Source of the DNA: Solobacterium sp.
GTDB lineage: Bacteria; Bacillota_I; Bacilli_A; Erysipelotrichales; Erysipelotrichaceae
Assembly: GCA_017512725.1 (NCBI GenBank)
Contig: JAFWEW010000032.1
Coordinates: forward strand, 212,257 to 276,256
Length of the DNA: 64,000 nt
Direction of reading: 5' to 3'
Positions 44,130-51,441 of this stretch are shown one piece after another. Both the position numbers and the translations under genes were made by a program. Within the stretch, counting starts at the first letter, position 1. Every line of letters begins with the position of its first letter. The notes under the pieces are model-generated. The model saw nothing but the letters and a program-made list of their open reading frames with translations, did not search any database and was not told the DNA's origin.

Positions 44130-44863
44130 CACTGCTCCTCCTTCATCTGTTGAGCTTGTAACCAACTGAATATACGGTCAATGATGACCGATATTGCAAT
44201 AATAACAATCGTCCATGCGACGATTACGGGCGTATCGAGATTCAGTCTTGCGTAATTCATTGACCGACCGATACCGGCTCTTACCTGGCCGAGGATCTCA
44301 GCCATAATGCCGACTTTCAGCCCAAGTCCCGCTGCTGTTTTTCCCGTAGCCAGGATCTCCGGCCACAGTTCGGGAAAGATACGGTACCTGAGACGGTACC
44401 AGAATGTTTCGGGATACAGCCGTTCTGCTTCTTTCAGGATCCGGTCCGTACCTTCCAGACGGTTGGTAAACGCATTGCAGAAGACCGGAAACAGAATCAT
44501 GAAGCTGACGGCACTGACAGCGCCTTCTGCGCCAAGCCAGATCAGCGCCATGACAATATAACTGATGTTGGGAATCGTACGAAAGATCACCAGCACCGGA
44601 TGAAACAGGTCCCGAAACAGCGGAAAACGATCGGAAAGAATCGAAATGATCAGTGCGCACATCAGCGACAGAACAAACCCCTTTGCGACTCTGAATAAGG
44701 TAAGCCCTACCGCTTTATAAAAAACGGAAGAACCCAGAAGCTGAAGCGTTGCGCTCAGTGTCTGAAGCGGATACGGGATCAAAATGTCGTTGCCGACGCG
44801 CATCGCCGCAATCTGCCAGATACAGAGCAGTACAACAACACTGAAAAAATGTTCTTTCTTCAT
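44129..44863 (-). CDS. ABC transporter permease, SsuC/TauC family, in the hydrogenase operon
   Basis: 244 residues with about six membrane helices. The EAA loop that contacts the ATPase is seen as AERLYPETFWYRLRYRIFPE followed by a conserved Gly, then GLGLKVGIMAEIL. This is the family that imports sulfonates, taurine, nitrate and thiamine precursors. It is the first gene of the unit permease-hydC-hydB-hydA. A binding lipoprotein is encoded just upstream, but no ATPase gene is anywhere in the window. No ribosome binding site is visible before the start, so a near-leaderless transcript is possible. Confidence 0.88.
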   Translation of the reverse strand: MKKEHFFSVVVLLCIWQIAAMRVGNDILIPYPLQTLSATLQLLGSSVFYKAVGLTLFRVAKGFVLSLMCALIISILSDRFPLFRDLFHPVLVIFRTIPNISYIVMALIWLGAEGAVSAVSFMILFPVFCNAFTNRLEGTDRILKEAERLYPETFWYRLRYRIFPELWPEILATGKTAAGLGLKVGIMAEILGQVRAGIGRSMNYARLNLDTPVIVAWTIVIIAISVIIDRIFSWLQAQQMKEEQ

Positions 44864-44866
44864 GCC

Positions 44867-44881
44867 GTTATAAATTATAAC
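44867..44881 (-). promoter_or_regulatory. Palindromic promoter/operator of the hydrogenase unit
   Basis: GTTATAA-A-TTATAAC is a perfect inverted repeat. Its minus strand contains the -10 TATAAT (44874-44879), ending 10 nt before the permease ATG. A regulator bound here would block transcription. Confidence 0.5.
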
Positions 44882-44913
44882 AAAAATACCGCGCTAAAAA
44901 ACACGGTATTTGT
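44882..44913 (-). terminator. Terminator between binding protein and permease genes
   Basis: On the minus strand AAATACCG (44904-44911) pairs with CGGTATTT (44884-44891), followed by TTG after a run of five T. It separates tm1266-SBP from the permease-hyd genes. Confidence 0.65.
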
Positions 44914-44955
44914 TATTAAATTCACCAGAAACGTTACGGATTTTTGAAGCTGCTG

Positions 44956-45993
44956 TTATTTCAGAATCGCACTGGAAACATCTTCGATTCCGAACATCGT
45001 TCCGAAATCCTGCAGACGGTCTTCATAATCGGAAGCCTTCTGGACATTGATGTTGAGACGGTCCCATACCTTTCCGACGATCTGGGCGTTCGGAACCCCA
45101 AACTTCTCTGCCCCGCCGGCAAGATCAACCAGCTGGCCGATCTCTTCTGCACTCAGCTTATGAATGTCACTCGAGAACATGGTGAGCAGATTGAACATTC
45201 CGTCAATCTTGTCCTTCTTTTCGTTATAGACTTCCTCGTTTACAAACAGAGCAGCCTGCGGGAAACCAAGTCCGGTTGCACCGGCATAGCGTGCCTGTAT
45301 ATCATCGATAATCTCAAGTTCAACGCCGTTTTCCTTTGCCTTGGCAATGGTGGCTGTCGCATTCGGTTCGGCAAGCATCGCAACCTTTGCGTCGCCTGCA
45401 ATCAGGGCTGCAGAAGCTTCTGCCGTGCTGTTGTACCAGGTAACATCATCGAGGTTCAGATCCTCTCCATATACCGACGCAAATACCTTTCCGGTTACCG
45501 ATTCCTGTCCGAAGGAAGCGACGTTTTCCCAAGTTGACGCATCGTTGGAAGTTCCCTTTTCACCAACGATATAGAGATTTCCCCAGGTCAGTACGCCAAG
45601 CATCTTATACGGCGATTTGCCGGATGCCGCAAGCTTCATGCCGAGGTTGCTCGGTGCGACGATCATGTCATATTCCGGTGTCGGGTTGACCAGAGCTGCC
45701 TGAAGCGCATCTGCACCGTCAACAACCGTTACATCCGACCCCAGCATTGCCGGAATCAGGGAAAGCGCAGGTGCACCGGACGGGGTGAGAATCTTGAATT
45801 CACTGTTTTCTCCCGCGGTTTCCTGCAGTTTTTCAAAGAATGCGGTCAGCCCCTCTTCCTTGACACTCTCTTCCACCTGCTCTTTGATTTCTTCTGCGCC
45901 CTTGGCCGCTTCCTCCGCGATACCTGAGTCCGTTGCCTGTCCGCAGCCTGCCAGCATCATTCCCGCCAGCAGAATACTCAATAACTTTTTCAT
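44956..45993 (-). CDS. ABC transporter substrate-binding lipoprotein (NMT1/SsuA-like)
   Basis: 345 residues. A lipoprotein signal peptide ends in GMMLAGC (Cys17). A short Glu-rich helix (residues about 28-60) precedes the binding fold, which has FKILTPSGAPALSLIPAM, VNPTPEYDMIVAPSNLGMKL, a typical two-lobe pattern and GATGLGFPQAALFVNEEVY. This is the periplasmic-binding type II fold of sulfonate/thiamine-precursor binding proteins. It lies 18 nt after the TM1266 gene and before the permease gene, so all three probably serve one uptake system. Ligand unknown. Confidence 0.88.
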   Translation of the reverse strand: MKKLLSILLAGMMLAGCGQATDSGIAEEAAKGAEEIKEQVEESVKEEGLTAFFEKLQETAGENSEFKILTPSGAPALSLIPAMLGSDVTVVDGADALQAALVNPTPEYDMIVAPSNLGMKLAASGKSPYKMLGVLTWGNLYIVGEKGTSNDASTWENVASFGQESVTGKVFASVYGEDLNLDDVTWYNSTAEASAALIAGDAKVAMLAEPNATATIAKAKENGVELEIIDDIQARYAGATGLGFPQAALFVNEEVYNEKKDKIDGMFNLLTMFSSDIHKLSAEEIGQLVDLAGGAEKFGVPNAQIVGKVWDRLNINVQKASDYEDRLQDFGTMFGIEDVSSAILK

Positions 45994-46011
45994 TTTGTTC
46001 AGTCCTCCTGT

Positions 46012-46257
46012 TTATGACTTTGAATACGCGGTCTTGACCGATACTCCGTTCAGGGCACCAAGCTTCCCGGTCATCGCACTGATCACCTCATTCGGTGCAT
46101 CCACTGCGACACTGATCAGGGAAATGCTGCGTTCCCGATACGGAATCCCCATCCGTCCGATCACGTAGGAACCGTATTCATGAAGAATCCGGTTCAGTTC
46201 ATCTGCTGCATCAAGATCTTCAACGATCATGGCAATTACTGCAATTCGGTTGTCCAT
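46012..46257 (-). CDS. TM1266-family iron-only hydrogenase system regulator
   Basis: 81 residues with a beta-alpha-beta ACT/NikR-C-like fold: RIAVIAMIVEDLDAADELN, ILHEYGSYVIGRMGIPYRER, and SISLISVAVDAPNEVISAMT followed by GKLGALNGVSVKTAYSK. This is the TM1266 family, found beside [FeFe] hydrogenase and maturase genes and annotated as a putative regulator. It has no DNA-binding domain. AAGGAGG precedes the start, and the leader contains a terminator-like hairpin. Location ahead of the transporter and hydrogenase genes supports the assignment. Confidence 0.92.
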   Translation of the reverse strand: MDNRIAVIAMIVEDLDAADELNRILHEYGSYVIGRMGIPYRERSISLISVAVDAPNEVISAMTGKLGALNGVSVKTAYSKS

Positions 46258-46370
46258 ACCTTCCTCCTTAACGAAAAAACAGCCCTGTCACATGACGAAG
46301 GCTGAATGAAATTCTGGTATTCATTACTGCCTCTTTTCGCTCCGAGCTTCTCATTGCGGTCAGATGACAG
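46258..46370 (-). promoter_or_regulatory. Structured leader with attenuator-like terminator before the TM1266 gene
   Basis: About 110 nt lie between the promoter and the start codon. A hairpin at 46280-46304 (CAGCC/GGCTG with an inner GTCA-TG-TGAC stem) is followed by TTTTTT at 46274-46279, only 16-20 nt before the start codon. The first bases of the leader (CTGTCA, 46365-46370) are complementary to TGACAG in that hairpin (46285-46290), so alternative pairing is possible. The AATGAA/TTCATT hairpin lies between. It does not match riboswitch classes I know. It could also be the terminator of the upstream CPBP gene. Confidence 0.5.
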
Positions 46371-46374
46371 AATC

Positions 46375-46402
46375 AATATAGCACGAACCGACAAATATGC
46401 AA
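46375..46402 (-). promoter_or_regulatory. Promoter of the TM1266-SBP unit
   Basis: TGCTATATT on the minus strand is an extended -10; TTGCAT 16 nt upstream is a weak -35. Confidence 0.5.
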
Positions 46403-46404
46403 TC

Positions 46405-47121
46405 CTAATGCCCGATGATGTCACTGTCCGGCAGACGTTTCAGGTACAGACAGTAGGCAGTTCCAACAATGATCGTTGCGGCGATGTAGACATAGCCCAT
46501 GACGAGATTATCGTTACAGAACTCTGCAAATACATCAATCAGTGCATGCGCAAGAATACAGGGCAGAAGACTTCCGCTCTTAAGAAATACCATGGTAAAG
46601 ATAAAACCCCATACGATGGCAAACGGCACCTGAAACGCAGTCTCAAGAGATGACTGCCCGCTGAGAAGATTGACAATATGCCCGATTCCAAACGTTGCGG
46701 AAGCGACTATGACTGCGATCTTAAGACTGCCATTGCGGGCCATTGCCTGGAACAGAAAGCCGCGGAAGATCAGTTCTTCGATATATCCGATGAGACACAT
46801 GGAAATGACTGCCGTCAGCTGTGCAGAGAACGGGGTTTTAATCGTAATGCCGCCCCAGAGGTTGCCGGTCGTCAGGATCCACATCGGAATAAAATACAGA
46901 AAGCGCTTCGTATCGGAAGGCCAGCCGTTAAGACCGTATTTTTCTTCCAGATGGTGCTGTTTCACAAAGATGGTCAAAACAACAGCGATCACAGCAAGCC
47001 CCGCCAGCATCGGAAGACTGCCGTTTCCATAGGTTCCTTTGAGCGGCGTTAACAAGACGCAGTAGATCACGATCCAGAGAACCGCAAACAAAATCTCTTT
47101 TTTCTGATACAGTCGGTACAT
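46405..47121 (-). CDS. CPBP family intramembrane metalloprotease
   Basis: 238 residues, seven or so hydrophobic segments. The CPBP motifs are present: EELIFRGFLFQ (motif 1, two Glu and Arg), SATFGIGHIVN (motif 2 His) and LAHALIDVFAEF (motif 3 His). Members include Rce1-like prenyl-protein proteases and bacteriocin self-immunity proteins. It begins 1 nt after the TetR gene ends, so the two form a regulator-target pair. Substrate unknown. Confidence 0.9.
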   Translation of the reverse strand: MYRLYQKKEILFAVLWIVIYCVLLTPLKGTYGNGSLPMLAGLAVIAVVLTIFVKQHHLEEKYGLNGWPSDTKRFLYFIPMWILTTGNLWGGITIKTPFSAQLTAVISMCLIGYIEELIFRGFLFQAMARNGSLKIAVIVASATFGIGHIVNLLSGQSSLETAFQVPFAIVWGFIFTMVFLKSGSLLPCILAHALIDVFAEFCNDNLVMGYVYIAATIIVGTAYCLYLKRLPDSDIIGH

Positions 47122-47122
47122 T

Positions 47123-47668
47123 TCATTTCACCCCTTCATACAGTTTTTCCAGCATGGAAGCACACTGTGCCTCTTCAAAAGTCATCGCATTATTGGCAAG
47201 CAGACTGGCATAGCCGTGTACTGCCACAAACAGGATCTGAAATTTCTGCTGTGCCTGCTCAGCGGAACATCGAAACACCTGAGATACCACCTGCACCAGT
47301 TCATCCGTTTCCGGATCCGACGTCAGTCCGGGCAGATCTTTGCCGGAAAAATGATCACTCTGAAACAGGAACCGGAACAGATTCTTTTCCTCACAGGCAA
47401 ACCGGATATAGTTCATTCCAAGTTCCAGCAAAGGATTTTCCTGTTTCCCCTTTGGAACAATCGCCTGGGTATGGATCTGATCTGCTTTTGCATATGCCGC
47501 AAGGACCAGTTCTTCCATCGTCTGAAACTGATAAAGGACCGGCTGTGTGGAACAGCCAAGTTCCTTGGCAACAGAACGGGCATTGAGAGCTTCATACCCG
47601 TCGTTACGGATCACTTCCACTGCCGCATCCGTAATCATTTCCTTTGTGATCTTCAGTGTGCGTGCCAT
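47123..47668 (-). CDS. TetR/AcrR family transcriptional regulator
   Basis: 181 residues. The N-terminal helix-turn-helix reads ITDAAVEVIRNDGYEALNARSVAKELGCSTQPVLY (key part RSVAKELGCSTQPVLYQF). The C-terminal ligand/dimer domain includes FACEEKNLFRFLFQSDHF and is typical of the TetR_C type seen in YcdC-like repressors. A perfect palindrome covers its own -10, so it very likely represses itself and the CPBP gene. Inducer unknown. The predicted transcription start lies only about 8 nt before the ATG. Confidence 0.92.
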   Translation of the reverse strand: MARTLKITKEMITDAAVEVIRNDGYEALNARSVAKELGCSTQPVLYQFQTMEELVLAAYAKADQIHTQAIVPKGKQENPLLELGMNYIRFACEEKNLFRFLFQSDHFSGKDLPGLTSDPETDELVQVVSQVFRCSAEQAQQKFQILFVAVHGYASLLANNAMTFEEAQCASMLEKLYEGVK

Positions 47669-47672
47669 ATTT

Positions 47673-47688
47673 TATAACACATGTTATA
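47673..47688. promoter_or_regulatory. TetR operator
   Basis: TATAACA-CA-TGTTATA, a perfect 16-bp inverted repeat that overlaps the -10 of the tetR promoter. Confidence 0.7.
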
Positions 47689-47711
47689 TTATTTCCGGTT
47701 CTTACTGTCAA
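47683..47711 (-). promoter_or_regulatory. Promoter of tetR-CPBP
   Basis: TTGACA, 17 nt, TATAAC on the minus strand. The -10 forms one arm of the operator palindrome. Confidence 0.8.
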
Positions 47712-47742
47712 GAAAAAAGACCGAAGCATTTCTGCTCCGATC
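47712..47742 (-). terminator. Terminator after thrS
   Basis: A 9-bp stem with two G-T pairs (47734-47742 with 47719-47727) is followed by TTTTTT. The tetR -35 begins at the next base. Confidence 0.85.
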
Positions 47743-47753
47743 TCTAAATTCAT

Positions 47754-49505
47754 TTATTTCCGGCTTTCGATTTCCTTTACCATCGCATCAAGGAAATCAT
47801 CCAGGCTCATCTTTGTTTCTTCACGGGAACCGTAACGGCGTACCGTAACGCTGCGCTCGTTCATTTCCCCTTCTCCAACAACAACTTCAACCGGGATCTT
47901 GGAAGTCTGGGCTTCCCGTACACGGTAGCCGAGTTTCTCGTTGCGGTCATCTACCGATACCCGCATGCCGATGCGCTTCATCGCACGCAGGACCTCTTCT
48001 GCATATTCCTTATGCGCTTCCGGGGATACCGGAATAATGACTGCCTGCTTCGCAGCCAGCCAGAGCGGCAGATTTCCTTTTGTCTCTTCCAGCAGGAATG
48101 CGACAAACCGGTCAAGACTGCCGAGGATCGCACGGTGAATGACAACCGGTCTTACCTTGGATCCGGTGGAATCGACATACTCGAGCTCAAAGCGCTCCGG
48201 CAGCTGATAATCCAGCTGGATGGTAGACAGGGTTACATCATGGCCAAGTGCGGAACGTACCTGTACGTCGATCTTCGGTCCGTAGAATGCTGCTTCTCCG
48301 ATTGCCTCATAGAACGGAACCTTCATCTCCGTCAGGATCTCACGAAGCTGTGCTTCACTTGTCTTCCAGAGCTCATCATTGCCGAAATACTTCTCTGCAT
48401 TTTCCGGGTCCCGCAGGGACAGACGGAAACTGTAGTTTTCAAATCCGAAATCGTTGTATACATCCAGGATCAGTTTGGTGACATTCTTGATTTCATCGGC
48501 GATCTGATCCGGACGGCAGAAGATATGAGAGTCGTTCTGTACGAATGCACGGCTGCGCTCGATTCCGGTCAGAGCACCGCTGGCTTCAAAGCGGAAGTCA
48601 TCGGCGATCTCGGCGATCCGTACCGGAAGGTCACGGTAGCTGTGGAGTTTGCTCTTATACATGACCATGTGTTCCGGGCAGTTCATCGGACGCAGACAGA
48701 ATTCTTCTTCATCCCTTGTCATGATCGGGAACATGTCATCCTTGTAATGTGCAAGATGACCGGAAATCTTATACAGCTTGGTGTTGACGACAACCGGTGT
48801 CTTGACATGTACATAACCCTGGGCAAGTTCCTTGTCCATGATGTAATCCGAAAGAATACGGCGGATGGTAAATCCGTTCGGCAGCCACATCGGCAGACCT
48901 GCACCGATCGTTTCGGAGAACATGAAGACTCCAAGATCTTTTCCAAGCTTGCGGTGGTCTCGCATCTTGGCATCCTCAAGGTCTTTCAGATGCGCTTCCA
49001 GTTCTTCCGGTGTCGGCAGGCAGACGCCGTAAATACGCTGCAGTACTTTGTTGTGCTCATCGCCCTTCCAGTATGCGCCGCTGTGCTTGAGCAGCTTGAA
49101 GTTCTTCAGCAGCTTGGTGCTTTCCACATGCGGACCGCGGCAGAGATCCGTAAAGTCTCCCTGCGTATACATGGAAATGTTGGTGCCTTCTTCCATCCGC
49201 TCGATCAGATCGATCTTGTACAGATCATCTTTGAACTGTTCCAGAGCCTCTTCCTTTGTGATCTCATGACGGACGATGCGCTTATTGTCCTTGGCGCACT
49301 TTTTCATTTCCTTTTCGATCTTCGCAAGATCTTCATCCCGGATGACATCATCGCCAAGATCGATATCATAGTAGAAGCCTTCTTCTACGACCGGTCCTAC
49401 CCAGAACTTTGCCTGCGGATAGAGATGCTTGACAGCCTGTGCCATCAGGTGTGCACAGCTGTGGTTCAATACGCTGAGCTCTTCATTTTCCTTGAAATTG
49501 ATCAT
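47754..49505 (-). CDS. thrS: Threonyl-tRNA synthetase without TGS domain
   Basis: 583 residues. It begins directly at the editing domain (LNHSCAHLMAQAVKHLYPQ) and has the editing motif YWKGDEHNKVLQRIYG. The catalytic core shows motif 2 RVAEIADDFRFE-like FRFEASGALTGIERSRAF, zinc ligands in RPMNCPEHM and VIHRAILGSLDRF, and the anticodon-binding domain at the end. The approximately 60-residue N-terminal TGS domain present in most bacterial ThrRS is missing. The open frame cannot be extended because the T-box leader lies immediately upstream. Expression should be induced by uncharged tRNA-Thr. Confidence 0.96.
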   Translation of the reverse strand: MINFKENEELSVLNHSCAHLMAQAVKHLYPQAKFWVGPVVEEGFYYDIDLGDDVIRDEDLAKIEKEMKKCAKDNKRIVRHEITKEEALEQFKDDLYKIDLIERMEEGTNISMYTQGDFTDLCRGPHVESTKLLKNFKLLKHSGAYWKGDEHNKVLQRIYGVCLPTPEELEAHLKDLEDAKMRDHRKLGKDLGVFMFSETIGAGLPMWLPNGFTIRRILSDYIMDKELAQGYVHVKTPVVVNTKLYKISGHLAHYKDDMFPIMTRDEEEFCLRPMNCPEHMVMYKSKLHSYRDLPVRIAEIADDFRFEASGALTGIERSRAFVQNDSHIFCRPDQIADEIKNVTKLILDVYNDFGFENYSFRLSLRDPENAEKYFGNDELWKTSEAQLREILTEMKVPFYEAIGEAAFYGPKIDVQVRSALGHDVTLSTIQLDYQLPERFELEYVDSTGSKVRPVVIHRAILGSLDRFVAFLLEETKGNLPLWLAAKQAVIIPVSPEAHKEYAEEVLRAMKRIGMRVSVDDRNEKLGYRVREAQTSKIPVEVVVGEGEMNERSVTVRRYGSREETKMSLDDFLDAMVKEIESRK

Positions 49506-49737
49506 GATTTCCTCCCCATAGAATATAAAAACGTCCTTTACGAAGGACGCTGGATGCGCGGTACCACCTTGTTTCCCATAATTCCTTATGAGCGCTTATC
49601 TTTCCTTTAACGCAGGAGTTACGGCAGCCCATTACGGCGCAGCTCCCAGGGGGTAATTTCCGGGTTGTTCAGCAGTCTTTCACCAGCCGGCTGCCTCTCT
49701 GATCCCGAACCGGAAACCATGTCCTGTTCATCACATT
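49506..49737 (-). ncRNA. T-box leader for thrS, specifier ACC (Thr)
   Basis: The T-box sequence GGTGGTACCGCG is at 49557-49568. A terminator stem GCGTCC/GGACG with a T run follows at 49532-49549. Stem I contains the AGAGAG element and GGTGAAAG; the specifier, by alignment with the valS leader, is ACC at 49652-49654, ten bases before GGGAGC ends. Uncharged tRNA-Thr pairing here would prevent termination and turn on thrS. Confidence 0.92.
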
Positions 49738-49743
49738 GCTTTA

Positions 49744-49772
49744 TTTATAGCGCACCTTCCATACACTGTCAA
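49744..49772 (-). promoter_or_regulatory. Promoter of the thrS T-box transcript
   Basis: Perfect TTGACA, 17-nt spacer, TATAAA on the minus strand. Confidence 0.85.
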
Positions 49773-49939
49773 CGGCAGTTTCCTGCTGCAGGTATAACAG
49801 TCATACACCGTGCTGTTTTCAGAATCTTCCGGATACCTTCGTTTGAAAAACGAAACAAACATGAAAGAACAATGAAAAGAATATGAGAACGTTATATTTT
49901 AACTTGTCTTACCTGTATGAAATCCGTAAAATTTGGAAC

Positions 49940-49945
49940 TATAAT
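49940..49945 (+). promoter_or_regulatory. -10 element of the citrate synthase gene
   Basis: Perfect TATAAT; ATGAAA 17 nt upstream is a poor -35. Confidence 0.5.
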
Positions 49946-49979
49946 GCCTGTATTTACATGCAGGCAGACAGGAGGTAGG

Positions 49980-51335
49980 ATGGCTTATTCTGATATCACA
50001 CCCTATGTAACAATGCTTTCACAGCTTTCTGATGAGCGAAACAATATTACTCCCGATCTGTATGCAACGCATAAAGTCAATAAAGGATTACGAGACCTGA
50101 ATGGTAAAGGTGTCATTACCGGTCTTACCGAAGTATCTACCGTTATTGCAAAAGAAGTAGATGATGTCGGTAACGAACATCCCTGCGCTGGCCGCCTGTA
50201 TTATCGAGGCGTCAATGTGAAAGATCTGGTCAACGGATTTATTCAGGATAAACGGTACGGCTTTGAAGAAACCGTCTATCTTTTATTGTTTTCCAAACTG
50301 CCGACAAAAGCGGAGCTTGATGAGTTTGCGCAATATCTCGCATCGATCCGTTCCCTTCCGGAATCCTTCACCCGAGACATGATCCTGAAAGCACCCGGCA
50401 AAGACATGATGAACATTCTTTCCCGGACTGTCCTTGCGCTGTATGCCTATGACGAGAACCCGGATGACATCGCAATCGCCAATGTATTACGCCAGTGTCT
50501 GTTTCTGATATCCGTATTCCCGGAGCTAGCAGTTTATGCCTATCGCGGCTACCGGCACTATCATCTTGGAAAGAGTCTTCTGATCCGGAACCCGAAACCG
50601 CACCATTCCACTGCGGAAACCATTCTTCATATTCTTCGGAAAGATGGGCGGTTCACCGGTACGGAAGCACGGATCCTTGATCTTGCCCTCGTCATTCATG
50701 CCGAGCACGGCGGCGGCAACAACTCCACCTTTACGACCCACGTCGTAACTTCATCCGGCACGGATACCTATTCGGCGATCTCCGCTGCACTTGGCTCGCT
50801 CAAAGGGCCAAAGCACGGCGGTGCCAACATCAAAGTTATGCGTATGTTTGATGACATGAAGAAACGCATCGATGTCAAAGACCATGGAAAAGTTGATGAT
50901 TACCTGGTACGGCTGCTGGAAAAAGATGCCTTTGACAAGGCAGGCCTGATCTACGGTATGGGACATGCGATCTATTCCGTATCAGATCCCCGTGCTGAAA
51001 TCCTGAAATCCTGCGCAGCAACACTTGCAGCCGAAAAAGGATTTGAAGACCAGTTTGCGTTGTATGAGTATGTTGCGGAAACGGCACCGAAACTGATTGC
51101 GGAAAAACGGAAAATGTACAAAGGTGTCAGTGCAAATGTTGACTTCTACTCCGGTCTTATCTATCAGATGCTTGGCCTGCCCTATGAACTGTTTACCCCG
51201 ATCTTTGCGATCGCCCGGATTGCCGGCTGGAGTGCTCACCGAATTGAAGAAATCCAGAATGAAGGAAAGATCATCCGACCAGCCTATATCGGTGTTCGCA
51301 GCGAACAGCCCTACATTCCTCTTTCCGAACGTTAA
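49980..51335 (+). CDS. gltA: Citrate synthase
   Basis: 451 residues from the ATG at 49980, with AGGAGGT just upstream; a longer frame from 49917 would start before the -10 element. The catalytic His of the oxaloacetate site is in LVIHAEHGGGNNSTF, the second in YGMGHAIYSVSDPR, and the Asp in VSANVDFYSGLIYQM. LGSLKGPKHGGAN is the conserved CoA-site block. It condenses acetyl-CoA with oxaloacetate. No aconitase or isocitrate dehydrogenase is nearby, so it may serve glutamate synthesis. A 2-methylcitrate synthase activity cannot be excluded. Confidence 0.95.
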   Translation: MAYSDITPYVTMLSQLSDERNNITPDLYATHKVNKGLRDLNGKGVITGLTEVSTVIAKEVDDVGNEHPCAGRLYYRGVNVKDLVNGFIQDKRYGFEETVYLLLFSKLPTKAELDEFAQYLASIRSLPESFTRDMILKAPGKDMMNILSRTVLALYAYDENPDDIAIANVLRQCLFLISVFPELAVYAYRGYRHYHLGKSLLIRNPKPHHSTAETILHILRKDGRFTGTEARILDLALVIHAEHGGGNNSTFTTHVVTSSGTDTYSAISAALGSLKGPKHGGANIKVMRMFDDMKKRIDVKDHGKVDDYLVRLLEKDAFDKAGLIYGMGHAIYSVSDPRAEILKSCAATLAAEKGFEDQFALYEYVAETAPKLIAEKRKMYKGVSANVDFYSGLIYQMLGLPYELFTPIFAIARIAGWSAHRIEEIQNEGKIIRPAYIGVRSEQPYIPLSER

Positions 51336-51344
51336 ATCTTTCTG

Positions 51345-51367
51345 AGCTTCCTTCGGGAAGCTTTTTT
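51345..51367 (+). terminator. Terminator after citrate synthase
   Basis: AGCTTCC-TTCG-GGAAGCT followed by TTTTT. Confidence 0.85.
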
Positions 51368-51373
51368 CATACA

Positions 51374-51410
51374 GAAAAACGATCCTCAGGGATGTCCCGG
51401 GGATCGTTTG
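51374..51410 (-). terminator. Terminator after the histone-like gene
   Basis: AAACGATCC and GGATCGTTT form a 9-bp stem on the minus strand, followed by TTC after a run of T. Confidence 0.8.
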
Positions 51411-51441
51411 TTCAGACATATAATTAATCCTTAGCTATTAA

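Noticed and set aside
46258..46402. TPP, SAM or T-box leader before the TM1266 gene
   Set aside because: None of the conserved sequences (CTGAGA of TPP, GGTGGNACCGCG of T-boxes) is present.
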